Shown in pieces: positions 35,911-44,428 of a stretch of DNA of 64,000 bases (position 1 is its first letter; each line of letters begins with the position of its first letter). The notes beneath the pieces were generated by a model. It searched no databases. It worked only from the letters and a program-made list of their open reading frames with translations, and was not told the origin of the DNA. This DNA is from Nitrosopumilus piranensis. GTDB taxonomy: Archaea > Thermoproteota > Nitrososphaeria > Nitrososphaerales > Nitrosopumilaceae. Location of the stretch: assembly GCF_000875775.1 (NCBI RefSeq), contig NZ_CP010868.1:682001-746000 (forward strand). The letters are read 5' to 3'. The position numbers were made by a program, and so were the translations under genes.

Positions 35911-38409
35911 TTGACTATTCCTAGAGTAAGTTCTGCATTAAAGGCAGTTGACCTAAAGCAAATTCCTCCCCCATTAATCATTGGTGAGCGAATAAACACT
36001 CAAGGCTCTCGGAAAGCAAAACAACTTGTTCTTGCTGATGACTATGATGGACTAGTTGATTTAGGTAGAACCCAAGTTGAAGATGGTGCACATTGTCTTG
36101 ATGTGTGTGTTGCAACAACTGAGCGAGCTGATGAAAAAGAGTTCATGTTGAATCTAGTTAAACGACTGAGTTTAGAAGTAGACGCACCTCTCGTAATTGA
36201 CTCCACTGATCCTGAAGTCATTGAAGCATCTGTAAAACAAATTCCTGGAAGACCAATAATTAACTCTATTAATCTTGAAGGTGATGGGAGTCGATTTGCA
36301 AAACTTGCACCCATTATGGCAAAATATGGTCTACCTGCAATTGCTTTATGTATTGGTCCTGATGGAATGGCAAAAACATCTCAGCAAAAATTGGATACTG
36401 CTGAATTACTTTTTGAAACCGGCAAGAAATATGGATTAAAAATTGAACAATTCATTTTTGATGTTTTGACATTTACTCTTGCAACAGGAGAAGATGAATT
36501 CCTTGATGCAGGAAAAAACACTCTTGAAGGAATTCGTCTTGTAAAAGAAAAATTTCCAAATTCATTTACTACCTTGGGTCTAAGTAACATCAGTTTTGGA
36601 TTAGTACCATATGCTAGAAAAATTCTCAATTCTGTTTTCCTACATCATGCAATAAAATCTGGCCTTGATACTGCAATTGTTAATGCAAAGGAGATCATAC
36701 CATATGGTGAAATTGATGAAAAAGAAAGAAAACTTGCAGAAGATCTAATCTTTAACACTCATCCTAATGCACTATCTGAATTAATTACATACTTTGAGAA
36801 TGTAGGACCTCAAAGCAGTACTGCATCTAAAAAAGTAGATGTTGACCCATCTTGGCCTGCTGGAAAGAAAGCTAACTTTAGAATTGTCAACAGGCTTAAG
36901 GATGGAATTGAAAATGATGTTGTTTCTGCTATTGCAGATAAAGTTAAGAAAAATGACATTCTAAAAGATACTGACGGTAAATTTTCACTTGATGCCACTC
37001 CAGAAACAACACATGATGGCGCAATTAGAACCCTCAATGAAAATTTACTTCCTGCCATGAAAGAAGTGGGAGACAAGTTTGGAGCAGGCGAATTAATTCT
37101 GCCTTTTGTTTTAAAATCAGCTGAATGTATGAAAGCAGCTGTTGGTGAACTTGAAAAATATTTAGTCAAAGAAGAGGGGTCCAGTAAAGGTAAGCTTGTC
37201 TTGGGAACTGTTTATGGTGATGTTCATGACATTGGGAAAAATCTTGTAAAGACCATCTTTCAAAATAATGGTTACACTGTTTATGACCTTGGAAAGCAAG
37301 TTCCACTACAAAAATTCCTTGAAAAAATCGACGAAGTGAATCCAGATGCTGTTGGTCTTTCTGCGTTACTAGTTTCCACCTCAAAACAAATGCAGTTTTT
37401 TGTAGAGCATGCAAGAAAAAACAAGATGAACATTCCAATCCTTTGTGGGGGTGCTGCAATTAACAGCAATTACATTAATCGAATTGCAAAAGAAGATGGA
37501 ATTTATGAGCCGGGTGTTTTTTACTGCAATACTATGTTTGAAGGACTCAAAACAATGGATACTCTGATTTCAGATGAAAAACAAAATCTCTTGGCTCAAT
37601 GGAGAGAAAAATTAGAAAACTGGAAAGAAAAATCAACTGCTTCTGTTGACCCATCTACTCTTCCTAAAAGTAACATTAAACCTGTTGATGCCCCTACTCC
37701 AACAAACATCGGAGAACCAATCCGCCTTAAGTTGGATCAAATAAAGATGGATGAAGTATGGCAACTTATTGACAAAAAATCCCTTTTCAAACTATCTTGG
37801 GGTCTAAGAGGTAAAGCAGGCGCTGAATCAGAGGCAGACCATGAACAATTGCTTAGCCAATGGAAGATTAGAATAATTCGAGAAAAATTATTTGAGCCCG
37901 AAGTTGTTTATGGATACTTCAAATGTCACAACAAGGATGGAAAATTACTTGTAGAAAATCCTCGAGGTGACAATGTGGAATTTGATTTCCCACGTTCGAC
38001 CAAACCCGAACATCTTTGTTTAACTGACTATTTTGGTAATGATGATCTTGTTGCATTTCAAGCTGTTACAGTTGGAAACAAAGTTGCTGATATCATTGAA
38101 AAATGGAATCAAGAAGACAAATACACTGATGCATACTATCTTCATGGATTAGCAGTTGAAGTTGCCGAAGCTTTAGCTGAATGGATAAATCGAAAAATCA
38201 AATCTGAATTAAACTTGAATGAAGGTGGCTTGAGATATTCTTGGGGATTCCCTAGTTGTCCTGATGTACTGCAGCATCAATTGGTATGGAAACTTTTAGA
38301 GCCCGAAAAATCTGGTATGGATTTAACCGAATCAGGGCAGATAATCCCAGAGCAATCAACTGCAGCAATAGTAGTGCACCATCCTAAAGCACAATACTTT
38401 GTACTTTAG
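35911..38409 (+). CDS. metH: Cobalamin-dependent methionine synthase C-terminal modules (pterin, B12 and activation domains)
   Basis: 832 residues, TTG start. In order: pterin-binding barrel (GERINTQGSRKAKQLVLADD, about 25-290), cap and B12-binding domain with base-off DxHxxG (GTVYGDVHDIGKNLV, near residue 435) and VGLSALLVSTSKQM, then the AdoMet activation domain ending GLRYSWGFPSCPD and IPEQSTAAIVVHHPKAQYF. It carries methyl from methyl-tetrahydropterin via cob(I)alamin to homocysteine held on the partner encoded at 34892. TAAGTATTTAG at 35878-35888 is a likely promoter. The 3' end overlaps the convergent MetF-like gene by four bases. Confidence 0.93.
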   Translation: MTIPRVSSALKAVDLKQIPPPLIIGERINTQGSRKAKQLVLADDYDGLVDLGRTQVEDGAHCLDVCVATTERADEKEFMLNLVKRLSLEVDAPLVIDSTDPEVIEASVKQIPGRPIINSINLEGDGSRFAKLAPIMAKYGLPAIALCIGPDGMAKTSQQKLDTAELLFETGKKYGLKIEQFIFDVLTFTLATGEDEFLDAGKNTLEGIRLVKEKFPNSFTTLGLSNISFGLVPYARKILNSVFLHHAIKSGLDTAIVNAKEIIPYGEIDEKERKLAEDLIFNTHPNALSELITYFENVGPQSSTASKKVDVDPSWPAGKKANFRIVNRLKDGIENDVVSAIADKVKKNDILKDTDGKFSLDATPETTHDGAIRTLNENLLPAMKEVGDKFGAGELILPFVLKSAECMKAAVGELEKYLVKEEGSSKGKLVLGTVYGDVHDIGKNLVKTIFQNNGYTVYDLGKQVPLQKFLEKIDEVNPDAVGLSALLVSTSKQMQFFVEHARKNKMNIPILCGGAAINSNYINRIAKEDGIYEPGVFYCNTMFEGLKTMDTLISDEKQNLLAQWREKLENWKEKSTASVDPSTLPKSNIKPVDAPTPTNIGEPIRLKLDQIKMDEVWQLIDKKSLFKLSWGLRGKAGAESEADHEQLLSQWKIRIIREKLFEPEVVYGYFKCHNKDGKLLVENPRGDNVEFDFPRSTKPEHLCLTDYFGNDDLVAFQAVTVGNKVADIIEKWNQEDKYTDAYYLHGLAVEVAEALAEWINRKIKSELNLNEGGLRYSWGFPSCPDVLQHQLVWKLLEPEKSGMDLTESGQIIPEQSTAAIVVHHPKAQYFVL

Positions 38410-39143
38410 ATGGCAAATTCATTCAAAAATTCGTTTAATCCTGAAAAATCATTTGGAGATGTAATTAAAATATCTCCTGTAATTTCATGTGCTTTTTTTA
38501 ACAATTCTTCAAACTCTTGACTGTATGATTCCAAATCTAGATTCAAAAACGCTGCAGATTTTTCATTTTTTTGTGATGGAAATAAAATAATTGGAATAAC
38601 TGCAAATCCTTTGAGCTTGTTTGATAATTCTTGTACTTGTTGTACGTTTTGTACCACTTGAGTCATGAATCCCTTTGGTTTTGCATCAAATTTCTTTTCA
38701 AGTTTTGAAAAATTGGGTTTGTTTGGTACTGAAAGATACAAATCAATTTTTGAATCAATGTTTCTCTCTCGTAATTTTTTTACAGTCAAACTTGGTATTT
38801 GTCCAGAATCTTTTTTGCCTGTTTGAGAAGGGTCTCCCATCAAAATCAAAATTCCTGAAAAACCTATGTCGATACACTTTTCAACAAAATCTGAGATTTC
38901 CTCTTCTGTTTTGTCTCTAACTCTGAGACTTACTGTGATTGGCAAATTTGGCATTTCATTTTTTATTATTTTTCCTACATCTAATGGTGATGCTCTTTGG
39001 TATCCTAACACATTTTCTGTAAGATGAATTGCATCACATTTTTTTGAAATAATCTTTATTCTATCAACGAATTTCTTTATTGATTCATCTGTATTTACAT
39101 CAGGTAAAATTTTAGGTGGATTGGCTTCGTATCTAATTGTCAT
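38406..39143 (-). CDS. Methylenetetrahydrofolate reductase-like protein (MetF family, short)
   Basis: 245 residues, shorter than the usual 290-residue MetF, with TIM-barrel elements: AIHLTENVLGYQRASPLDVG, LILMGDPSQTGKKDS (the GGD/GDP-like substrate loop), SVPNKPNFSKLEKKFDAKPK and FMTQVVQNVQQ, which matches the FxxTQ segment of MetF. It reduces methylene-tetrahydropterin to the methyl donor for MetH, next to which it lies. The FAD-binding residues cannot be fully judged. Two base pairs of its stop region are shared with metH (four-base overlap at the 3' ends). Confidence 0.75.
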   Translation of the reverse strand: MTIRYEANPPKILPDVNTDESIKKFVDRIKIISKKCDAIHLTENVLGYQRASPLDVGKIIKNEMPNLPITVSLRVRDKTEEEISDFVEKCIDIGFSGILILMGDPSQTGKKDSGQIPSLTVKKLRERNIDSKIDLYLSVPNKPNFSKLEKKFDAKPKGFMTQVVQNVQQVQELSNKLKGFAVIPIILFPSQKNEKSAAFLNLDLESYSQEFEELLKKAHEITGDILITSPNDFSGLNEFLNEFAI

Positions 39144-39193
39144 ATTGTAATTTTTTGTACCCTTGGTTAAAACCTTTGAATACCAAAACCCAT

Positions 39194-39763
39194 ATGGAAA
39201 AGTGGGAAATAATGTTAACGTTAGAAAAAATTGAATCTATTTTCTCTACACCAATTGATCCTGTTTTAGAAAATACTGGGAAATATCGACTTGCATCAAT
39301 TCTTGTTGTGATTTATGGACAAGAACCACTAGTTGTAATGACTGAAAAACCAAAAAATATGAAATTCCATGCTGGCGAAATATCTTTTCCAGGAGGAAAA
39401 TTGGATACAAATGATTCAGATCTTCTTGATACTGCATTACGTGAAACTAGTGAAGAAATTGGCTTGACCATTACAAGAGATCAAGTTGTTGGGCAACTAG
39501 ATCCTGTTGTGACACTGAATTCTGGCTTTCTTATTTTGCCTTTTATTTCGGTTGTTAATGAAATACCAAAACTTTCTGCAAATTGTGAAGTTGAAAAAAT
39601 TTTTCATATTCCCTTGGAGCCATTTTTGAAAACTATGGCGCACGATCCTGATCCTTCACATAACATTATTCAAGAAATGTACACCTTTGAATATCAAAAC
39701 AAAATAGTTTGGGGTGCTTCTGCTAGAATCTTAAAACAAATTCAGAGAGCCTTAAAATCCTGA
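39194..39763 (+). CDS. Nudix hydrolase, CoA-pyrophosphatase-like
   Basis: About 189 residues. Nudix box: GGKLDTNDSDLLDTALRETS then EEIGL, with the REx2EE core intact, preceded by HAGEISFPGGK, the NuCoA (UPF0035) style prefix. It probably hydrolyses CoA or a related nucleotide diphosphate. The frame opens at 39137, inside the start of the divergent MetF-like gene; GGTTAAAACC (39163-39172) lies about 27 bases before the ATG at 39194, so that start is used. A start at 39212 is also possible. Confidence 0.85.
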   Translation: MEKWEIMLTLEKIESIFSTPIDPVLENTGKYRLASILVVIYGQEPLVVMTEKPKNMKFHAGEISFPGGKLDTNDSDLLDTALRETSEEIGLTITRDQVVGQLDPVVTLNSGFLILPFISVVNEIPKLSANCEVEKIFHIPLEPFLKTMAHDPDPSHNIIQEMYTFEYQNKIVWGASARILKQIQRALKS

Positions 39764-39800
39764 GATTCATTTAAAAAGAGCTCTTCGTGCCTGAAAAACT

Positions 39801-39959
39801 ATGGCTGCACGCAAGTCCTCTCCAAGGAAGATTCGTTTGTTGAAGAAAACAAGACAGGCATCACCAGTACCAGCTTGGATTATTCTCAAGACAAAGAGAA
39901 ACGTTAGAACAAATCCAAAACGTAGAGCTTGGAGATCAACTGATGTGGAGGTAGGATAG
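39801..39959 (+). CDS. rpl39e: Large-subunit ribosomal protein L39e
   Basis: 52 residues, highly basic: KIRLLKKTRQASPVPAWIIL and TNPKRRAWRSTDVEVG, the L39e pattern with the conserved Trp and Pro residues of the exit-tunnel protein. Too short for usual gene finding. TCATTTAAAAAG at 39765-39776 is a TATA-like box near -30. The stop is followed with no gap by the L31e start, the usual archaeal L39e-L31e pairing. Confidence 0.95.
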   Translation: MAARKSSPRKIRLLKKTRQASPVPAWIILKTKRNVRTNPKRRAWRSTDVEVG

Positions 39960-40634
39960 ATGTCTCAAGAGTTAGAACGTGTTTATACAATTAATCTAGG
40001 TAAAGTATTACTATCACAATCACAACACAGAGCTGTTAGAGCAATTAACATGATCAAAGAATTTGCTCGTCATCACATGAAAGTTGAAGATATTAAAATT
40101 GAAGAAGATTTAGCTCATCAAATTTGGGCAAAAGGAATCCGAAGTCCTCCAAGAAAAATCAGAGTTCGAATGAGTAAAACTGATGAGGGTTATGTTCTTG
40201 TTTCTACATATGAAGAAGATGTTGAATCTAAAGTAACTCCAGAAAAAGAAATTCCAAAAGTTGATGATAAAGTAGAAGAACCAGCTAAAGAAGCACCAAA
40301 GAAAGAAGAACCAGCTAAAGAAGCACCAAAGAAAGAAGAACCATCTAAAGAAGCACCAAAGAAAGAAGAACCAGCTAAAGAAGCACCAAAGAAAGAAGAA
40401 CCAGCTAAAGAAGCACCAAAGAAAGAAGAACCAGCTAAAGAAGCACCAAAGAAAGAAGAACCATCTAAAGAAGCACCAAAGAAAGAAGAACCAGCTAAAG
40501 AAGCACCAAAGAAAGAAGAACCAGCTAAAGAAGCACCAAAGAAAGAAGAACCATCTAAAGAAGCACCAAAGAAAGAAGAACCATCTAAAGAAGCACCAAA
40601 GAAAGAAGAACCAGCTAAAGAAAGTAAAGAATAA
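39960..40634 (+). CDS. rpl31e: Large-subunit ribosomal protein L31e with long decapeptide-repeat tail
   Basis: 224 residues. The first 85 are normal L31e (RVYTINLGKVLLSQSQHRAV; AINMIKEFARHHMK; APRKIRVRMSK-type end). A 20-residue acidic linker follows, then eleven copies of EPxKEAPKKE (x is Ala or Ser) and a twelfth partial copy. L31e of other archaea ends near residue 90, so the protein is more than doubled by a low-complexity Lys/Glu/Pro tail. It probably sits on the ribosome surface near the tunnel exit. Translation of all copies is in frame. Confidence 0.93.
   Translation: MSQELERVYTINLGKVLLSQSQHRAVRAINMIKEFARHHMKVEDIKIEEDLAHQIWAKGIRSPPRKIRVRMSKTDEGYVLVSTYEEDVESKVTPEKEIPKVDDKVEEPAKEAPKKEEPAKEAPKKEEPSKEAPKKEEPAKEAPKKEEPAKEAPKKEEPAKEAPKKEEPSKEAPKKEEPAKEAPKKEEPAKEAPKKEEPSKEAPKKEEPSKEAPKKEEPAKESKE
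40278..40607 (+). repeat. 11 x 30-base tandem repeat in the L31e gene
   Basis: Unit GAACCAGCTAAAGAAGCACC followed by AAAGAAAGAA; copies are identical except for GCT/TCT (Ala/Ser) at one codon, in order A A S A A A S A A S S. A further partial copy runs to about 40631. Such near-identity at the DNA level suggests recent expansion by slippage or unequal recombination. Confidence 0.97.
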
Positions 40635-40669
40635 TCTCTTTCAAAAAAATTTAATTTTAAAAAATTATT

Positions 40670-41620
40670 TTATTCTAATTGGTATAAATCTAGTTTGCAA
40701 TCGATACTGCAATCTGGTGTAGACCAGTCAAGAGTATCTTCTTGTGGAATCATTCCAAGAGGATCATAATTATCAAACTTTGTCATTCCTTGTATGGATG
40801 ATAACATTACTACTTTAGATTCTTCAGCAGTTGAAGTCATATCAATTTGTGAATTGCTTTCACTAAAAATTCCGCTTGTAAGATTTGTAATTGAGTTTAA
40901 GACGCCTACTGGAATGTTGCTTCCTCCTACGACATATAATATTGAACGTTTTACTGCGTTAGGTGGAGCGTTTTCGTATAACATTTTTAGTGAATCTCTA
41001 AGTGAATCCTCAATATTTTGTCCTTCTTTGCTTGTTGTAAGGATGTTTGTCTCAGAAGTCATCTCTGAGGTTCCAAGTGATTCAACTACATGCATTATTG
41101 CTGAGTTTGCAATGTCGTAGCATGCTTTAGGTGTCAAATCAGGATTGCTCTCAAGTAACGAGTCATTATCCAGTACAATTGTGCATTCAGAGTCTTCTCT
41201 AACTCTTTTTAGTGAAACGCCTGAATTGAAAATTCTGTCTTTTTCATATTTGAAAGGCATAATTGCAAATGAAATCAATCCTTTATCTGATTCCTTGCAT
41301 ATCTCAGAAACAACTGGGGCTATAGCTGAGCCTGCTTTTCCAGCCAAATTACTCATCATGACAACTGTGGAATAGCCTGAAATCTTTGATTTGATCTCCT
41401 CAGATATATTGTAGGCTGAGCCTCTGATTAATTGCATAGATGGATTCACTACTGAATCTGTAGAAACATGAACAGATGGTACTTCCTCTACAAAGTCCTT
41501 TGAATCATTACTAATCAAAAGACAATTTGAATTTAGTGAATCTTTTGCTTTAACTGCTAATTTTGAGCCTACGCCACCCAAGCCAATAACTAAAACTGGT
41601 TCTTTTACTTGAAAACTCAT
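40670..41620 (-). CDS. ftsZ: Divergent FtsZ/tubulin-family protein
   Basis: 316 residues. Matches FtsZ at the N-terminal Rossmann loop VLVIGLGGVGSKLAVKA (residues 9-25), the NTD-like ISNDSKDF (36-43), and AIMPFKYEKDRIFNSGVSLK with the following TIVLDNDSLLE, the FtsZ T5-region order. The GTP-phosphate signature GGGTGTG is replaced by SNLAGKAGS (90-98), and the T7 catalytic loop near Asp-Ala-phe-rich FtsZ positions is not obvious. Thaumarchaea divide with Cdv proteins, so this FtsZ is probably not the main division GTPase; it may be structural. No ftsA or sepF is near. Confidence 0.82.
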   Translation of the reverse strand: MSFQVKEPVLVIGLGGVGSKLAVKAKDSLNSNCLLISNDSKDFVEEVPSVHVSTDSVVNPSMQLIRGSAYNISEEIKSKISGYSTVVMMSNLAGKAGSAIAPVVSEICKESDKGLISFAIMPFKYEKDRIFNSGVSLKRVREDSECTIVLDNDSLLESNPDLTPKACYDIANSAIMHVVESLGTSEMTSETNILTTSKEGQNIEDSLRDSLKMLYENAPPNAVKRSILYVVGGSNIPVGVLNSITNLTSGIFSESNSQIDMTSTAEESKVVMLSSIQGMTKFDNYDPLGMIPQEDTLDWSTPDCSIDCKLDLYQLE

Positions 41621-41693
41621 TTCAGATCCTATTCGCTGAATTCCATAAAAAACCTTCTTACGTTTTTTTAATCAAATTTTAGATCTAAAAAAT

Positions 41694-42962
41694 TTAGCTT
41701 GCGATCTTCCCAAGAAGACTGTTTTGTGTAGAACCGACAATTTCTACAACACGTGATTGCCCAATACCCACCTGTTCTGGGACAAACACTGGCTTGTAAG
41801 CAAAATTTCTACCTTTGATACCCTCATCAGTTTTTTCATCAAAGAGAACATTTCCTTTCCAACCGATCCACTTTTTGTTGTTCTCTAATGATATATTGTT
41901 GATCTGCTCAAAAATCTTCTTACTTCTTGACTTTACTTCTGAAACATCGATTTGTACCCGCTCAGCAGCTTCAGTTCCTGGTCTTGCGCTATATTTTGAT
42001 AGATTTACTACATCTGGCCTTGTCTCATCAATCAAATCTACTGTTTTTTCAAAGTCCTCTTTTGTTTCTGATGGAAATCCAACAATAATGTCAGTTGAAA
42101 TAGTAAAGTTTGGGAATCTCTCTCTTGCCTTTTTTACTATTTCTCTAAAGGTTCCTGCAGTATGGCCTCTTTTCATGTCATGTAATACTTTGTCACTTCC
42201 ACTTTGGACTGGAATGTGTAGAAACTTGAAGACTTTGTCATTATCATAAGACTCAATTAATTTTTCTCTAATTCTTGGCATGTACATTGGATTCATCATT
42301 CCAACTCTTATCATAAAGTTCTCTGGAATTTCTGAAACTGCATTTATCAAAGAAGGTAAATCAGTTCCAATATCAAATCCATAACATCCATTATCTGTTG
42401 ATGTTAACCAAATTTCCTTACACCCTTCATTAATCTCTGTTTTTACTTGTCTTACGATATCTCCTAATCTATAACTTTGAAGATCTCCTTTGGAAATTTT
42501 AGTTTGACAAAAGGTACACTCACTCATGCAACCACTTGCAATCTCAACTATTCCTACTGCTGGATTGAGTCTAACCTTTGGAAGTCCAACTTTAGATAGA
42601 TCTGAATCTTCTAATGCAATTTTTTTTCTGCCTTTAAGTGTAGAATCAATTACTTGTAGAGTTTTACCTAGAGAATTTGGACCAAGTAGGCTAGCATTTT
42701 CAGAAAATTTTTCAACAGTTTCCTTTTCTGCCTTTGGTAGACAACCAGCTACTACAAGGGGTTTTGTCTTTAATGATTTTATTCTATGAATCATCTTGTT
42801 TGCTGTGGCATCTTTTACAGAACATGTGACAACGATATTGAGATCCGATTCTGAAGAATCTTCAACTAAAGTATGACCTCCATTTAGAACTAGTCCTGAA
42901 ATCATTTCAGAATCTGCAAAACTTGCAGAACATCCATAGGACTCTACAAAAATCTTTGCCAT
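41694..42962 (-). CDS. tRNA t6A37 methylthiotransferase (CDKAL1/e-MtaB type)
   Basis: 422 residues. N-terminal UPF0004 domain with Cys ligands (ESYGCSASFADSEMI; VTCSVKDATANKM; VAGCLPKAEKE), radical-SAM cluster CMSECTFCQTKISKG near residue 145 and a C-terminal TRAM-like domain (GRNFAYKPVFVPEQVGIGQS). It adds methylthio to t6A at position 37 of certain tRNAs with two [4Fe-4S] clusters. Archaeal members lack a bacterial extension as here. It shares a strand and a short gap with the fumarase gene upstream, forming a fumC-methylthiotransferase pair. Confidence 0.93.
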   Translation of the reverse strand: MAKIFVESYGCSASFADSEMISGLVLNGGHTLVEDSSESDLNIVVTCSVKDATANKMIHRIKSLKTKPLVVAGCLPKAEKETVEKFSENASLLGPNSLGKTLQVIDSTLKGRKKIALEDSDLSKVGLPKVRLNPAVGIVEIASGCMSECTFCQTKISKGDLQSYRLGDIVRQVKTEINEGCKEIWLTSTDNGCYGFDIGTDLPSLINAVSEIPENFMIRVGMMNPMYMPRIREKLIESYDNDKVFKFLHIPVQSGSDKVLHDMKRGHTAGTFREIVKKARERFPNFTISTDIIVGFPSETKEDFEKTVDLIDETRPDVVNLSKYSARPGTEAAERVQIDVSEVKSRSKKIFEQINNISLENNKKWIGWKGNVLFDEKTDEGIKGRNFAYKPVFVPEQVGIGQSRVVEIVGSTQNSLLGKIAS

Positions 42963-42965
42963 ACT

Positions 42966-44327
42966 TTATCCAAACAGAGAATCAATTTCCTTGTTAGTCA
43001 TTAATTTCTTTGAAACAACTAATTCTCTGATAGTCTTTCCAGTTTTTAATGATTCTTTGAATAGTTCTGCAGATTTCAGATATCCAATTTTTGGAGTTAG
43101 TAGAGTAACGATTACTGGACTATTTTCAATATCTGCACGTAACTTGACTTTGTTTGCAGTCAACCCATCAATCAAATTTACAGAAAATATTGGTAAGAAA
43201 TTCTTTAACATGTCAGTTGATTCTAACATACACTTTAGCATTCCAGGCAACATTACATTAAGCTCAAACTGGCCACTCTGTGCGGCATATGATACTGCAG
43301 TATCGTTTCCAATCACGTTAAAGCAAATCATATTCATGCATTCAGCTAATGATGGATTTACTTTTCCTGGCATAATTGATGAACCTGCGTGTACTGCAGG
43401 AATTCCAAGTTCTGCTAATCCTGCAATTGGACCTGATGCCATTAGTCTGATATCATTTGCAAGTTTTCCAATTTCTAATACCAAATTTCTCAATGCACTT
43501 GAACAATTTGCAACTGCATATTTGCTCTGTAATCCATGTTGCATGTCTTTTTCAGGTTTTAATGATAACTTTGAAACTTTTGCAAGCTCTGATATTGCAA
43601 TTTTCCTGTAACCCTTTGGTGTGTTTGCACCAGAACCAACAGCAGTTCCACCAAGTGCAACATTTTGTAATTCTTTTTGCGATGCAACAATTTCATTTCT
43701 TGCTTTAGTAATTGATGTAACGTAAGCTGCAAATTCACTACCTAGAGTAACTGGCAATGCATCCATGAGGTGTGTTCTTCCAATTTTTTTAAATGAGGAA
43801 AACTGTTTTGCTTTTTTAGATAATGACTTTATCAAAATGTCAATTGCTGGAATTGTTTCTTTGAGATTCATTAAGATGGCAACATGCATAGCAGTTGGGT
43901 ATGTATCATTACTTGATTGTGACATGTTGACGTGATCATTTGGGTGTAGGAATCCATATTGTCCTTTCTTTTTGCGTAAAATTTCTAGCGCAACATTTGC
44001 TATGACTTCATTTGAATTCATGTTAAATGCAGTTCCCGCACCAGAATTTATCATGTCTACTACAAACTGATCCACATACTTTCCAGACAAAATTTTATCA
44101 CATGCAGAAACTATTGCTTTTCCACGTTTAGTATCAATTGCTTTTGTTTTCATATTTGCTATTGCAGCAGATCTCTTAATCATGACAAATGACTTTATCA
44201 AATTCTCATGGCCTTTGTGTCCAGTTACGTGATATTGGTTGATTGCTCTTCCAGTAAATGCCCCATAATATGCGTCTGCAGGAATTTTGACTTTACCTAA
44301 AGAATCTTGATCTAAACGAAATTTCAT
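42966..44327 (-). CDS. fumC: Class II fumarate hydratase (fumarase/aspartase superfamily)
   Basis: 453 residues. The catalytic loop GSSIMPGKVNPSLAECMNM (near residues 316-334) contains the Ser-Ser pair; THLMDALPVTLGSEFAAY and SGAGTAFNMNSNEVIANVAL match the substrate and signature regions. It hydrates fumarate to malate in the oxidative or reductive citric acid cycle. The SSNDT motif is intact. The aspartase alternative cannot be excluded on residues visible by eye, but the M.PLN-type region and gene context with nirK favour fumarase as known for N. maritimus. Three bases separate it from the methylthiotransferase gene. Confidence 0.87.
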   Translation of the reverse strand: MKFRLDQDSLGKVKIPADAYYGAFTGRAINQYHVTGHKGHENLIKSFVMIKRSAAIANMKTKAIDTKRGKAIVSACDKILSGKYVDQFVVDMINSGAGTAFNMNSNEVIANVALEILRKKKGQYGFLHPNDHVNMSQSSNDTYPTAMHVAILMNLKETIPAIDILIKSLSKKAKQFSSFKKIGRTHLMDALPVTLGSEFAAYVTSITKARNEIVASQKELQNVALGGTAVGSGANTPKGYRKIAISELAKVSKLSLKPEKDMQHGLQSKYAVANCSSALRNLVLEIGKLANDIRLMASGPIAGLAELGIPAVHAGSSIMPGKVNPSLAECMNMICFNVIGNDTAVSYAAQSGQFELNVMLPGMLKCMLESTDMLKNFLPIFSVNLIDGLTANKVKLRADIENSPVIVTLLTPKIGYLKSAELFKESLKTGKTIRELVVSKKLMTNKEIDSLFG

Positions 44328-44384
44328 TCTAAAACCAATTATTTACACCCATTATTCATTCTTTTTCAGATATTTTCATATTTC

Positions 44385-44407
44385 AATAATGGGAATTATT
44401 ATATAGG
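44385..44407 (+). promoter_or_regulatory. nirK promoter: inverted repeat abutting the TATA box
   Basis: AATAAT, spacer GGGA, ATTATT (44385-44400), a perfect 6-base inverted repeat, runs straight into ATATAGG (44401-44407). The TATA-like core is about 25 bases before the ATG at 44429. A TF bound at the repeat would meet TBP/TFB; regulation is inferred. Confidence 0.55.
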
Positions 44408-44428
44408 ATTCAGAAGCCACCGCACTTA

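Noticed and set aside
36042-37469. Several long frames on the strand opposite metH
   Set aside because: Shadow frames of a strongly supported gene; no homology and unnatural composition.
40278-40607. CRISPR-like regular spacing of 30-base repeats
   Set aside because: The repeats are contiguous without spacers, in frame with L31e, and code a Lys/Glu/Pro decapeptide; not a CRISPR array.
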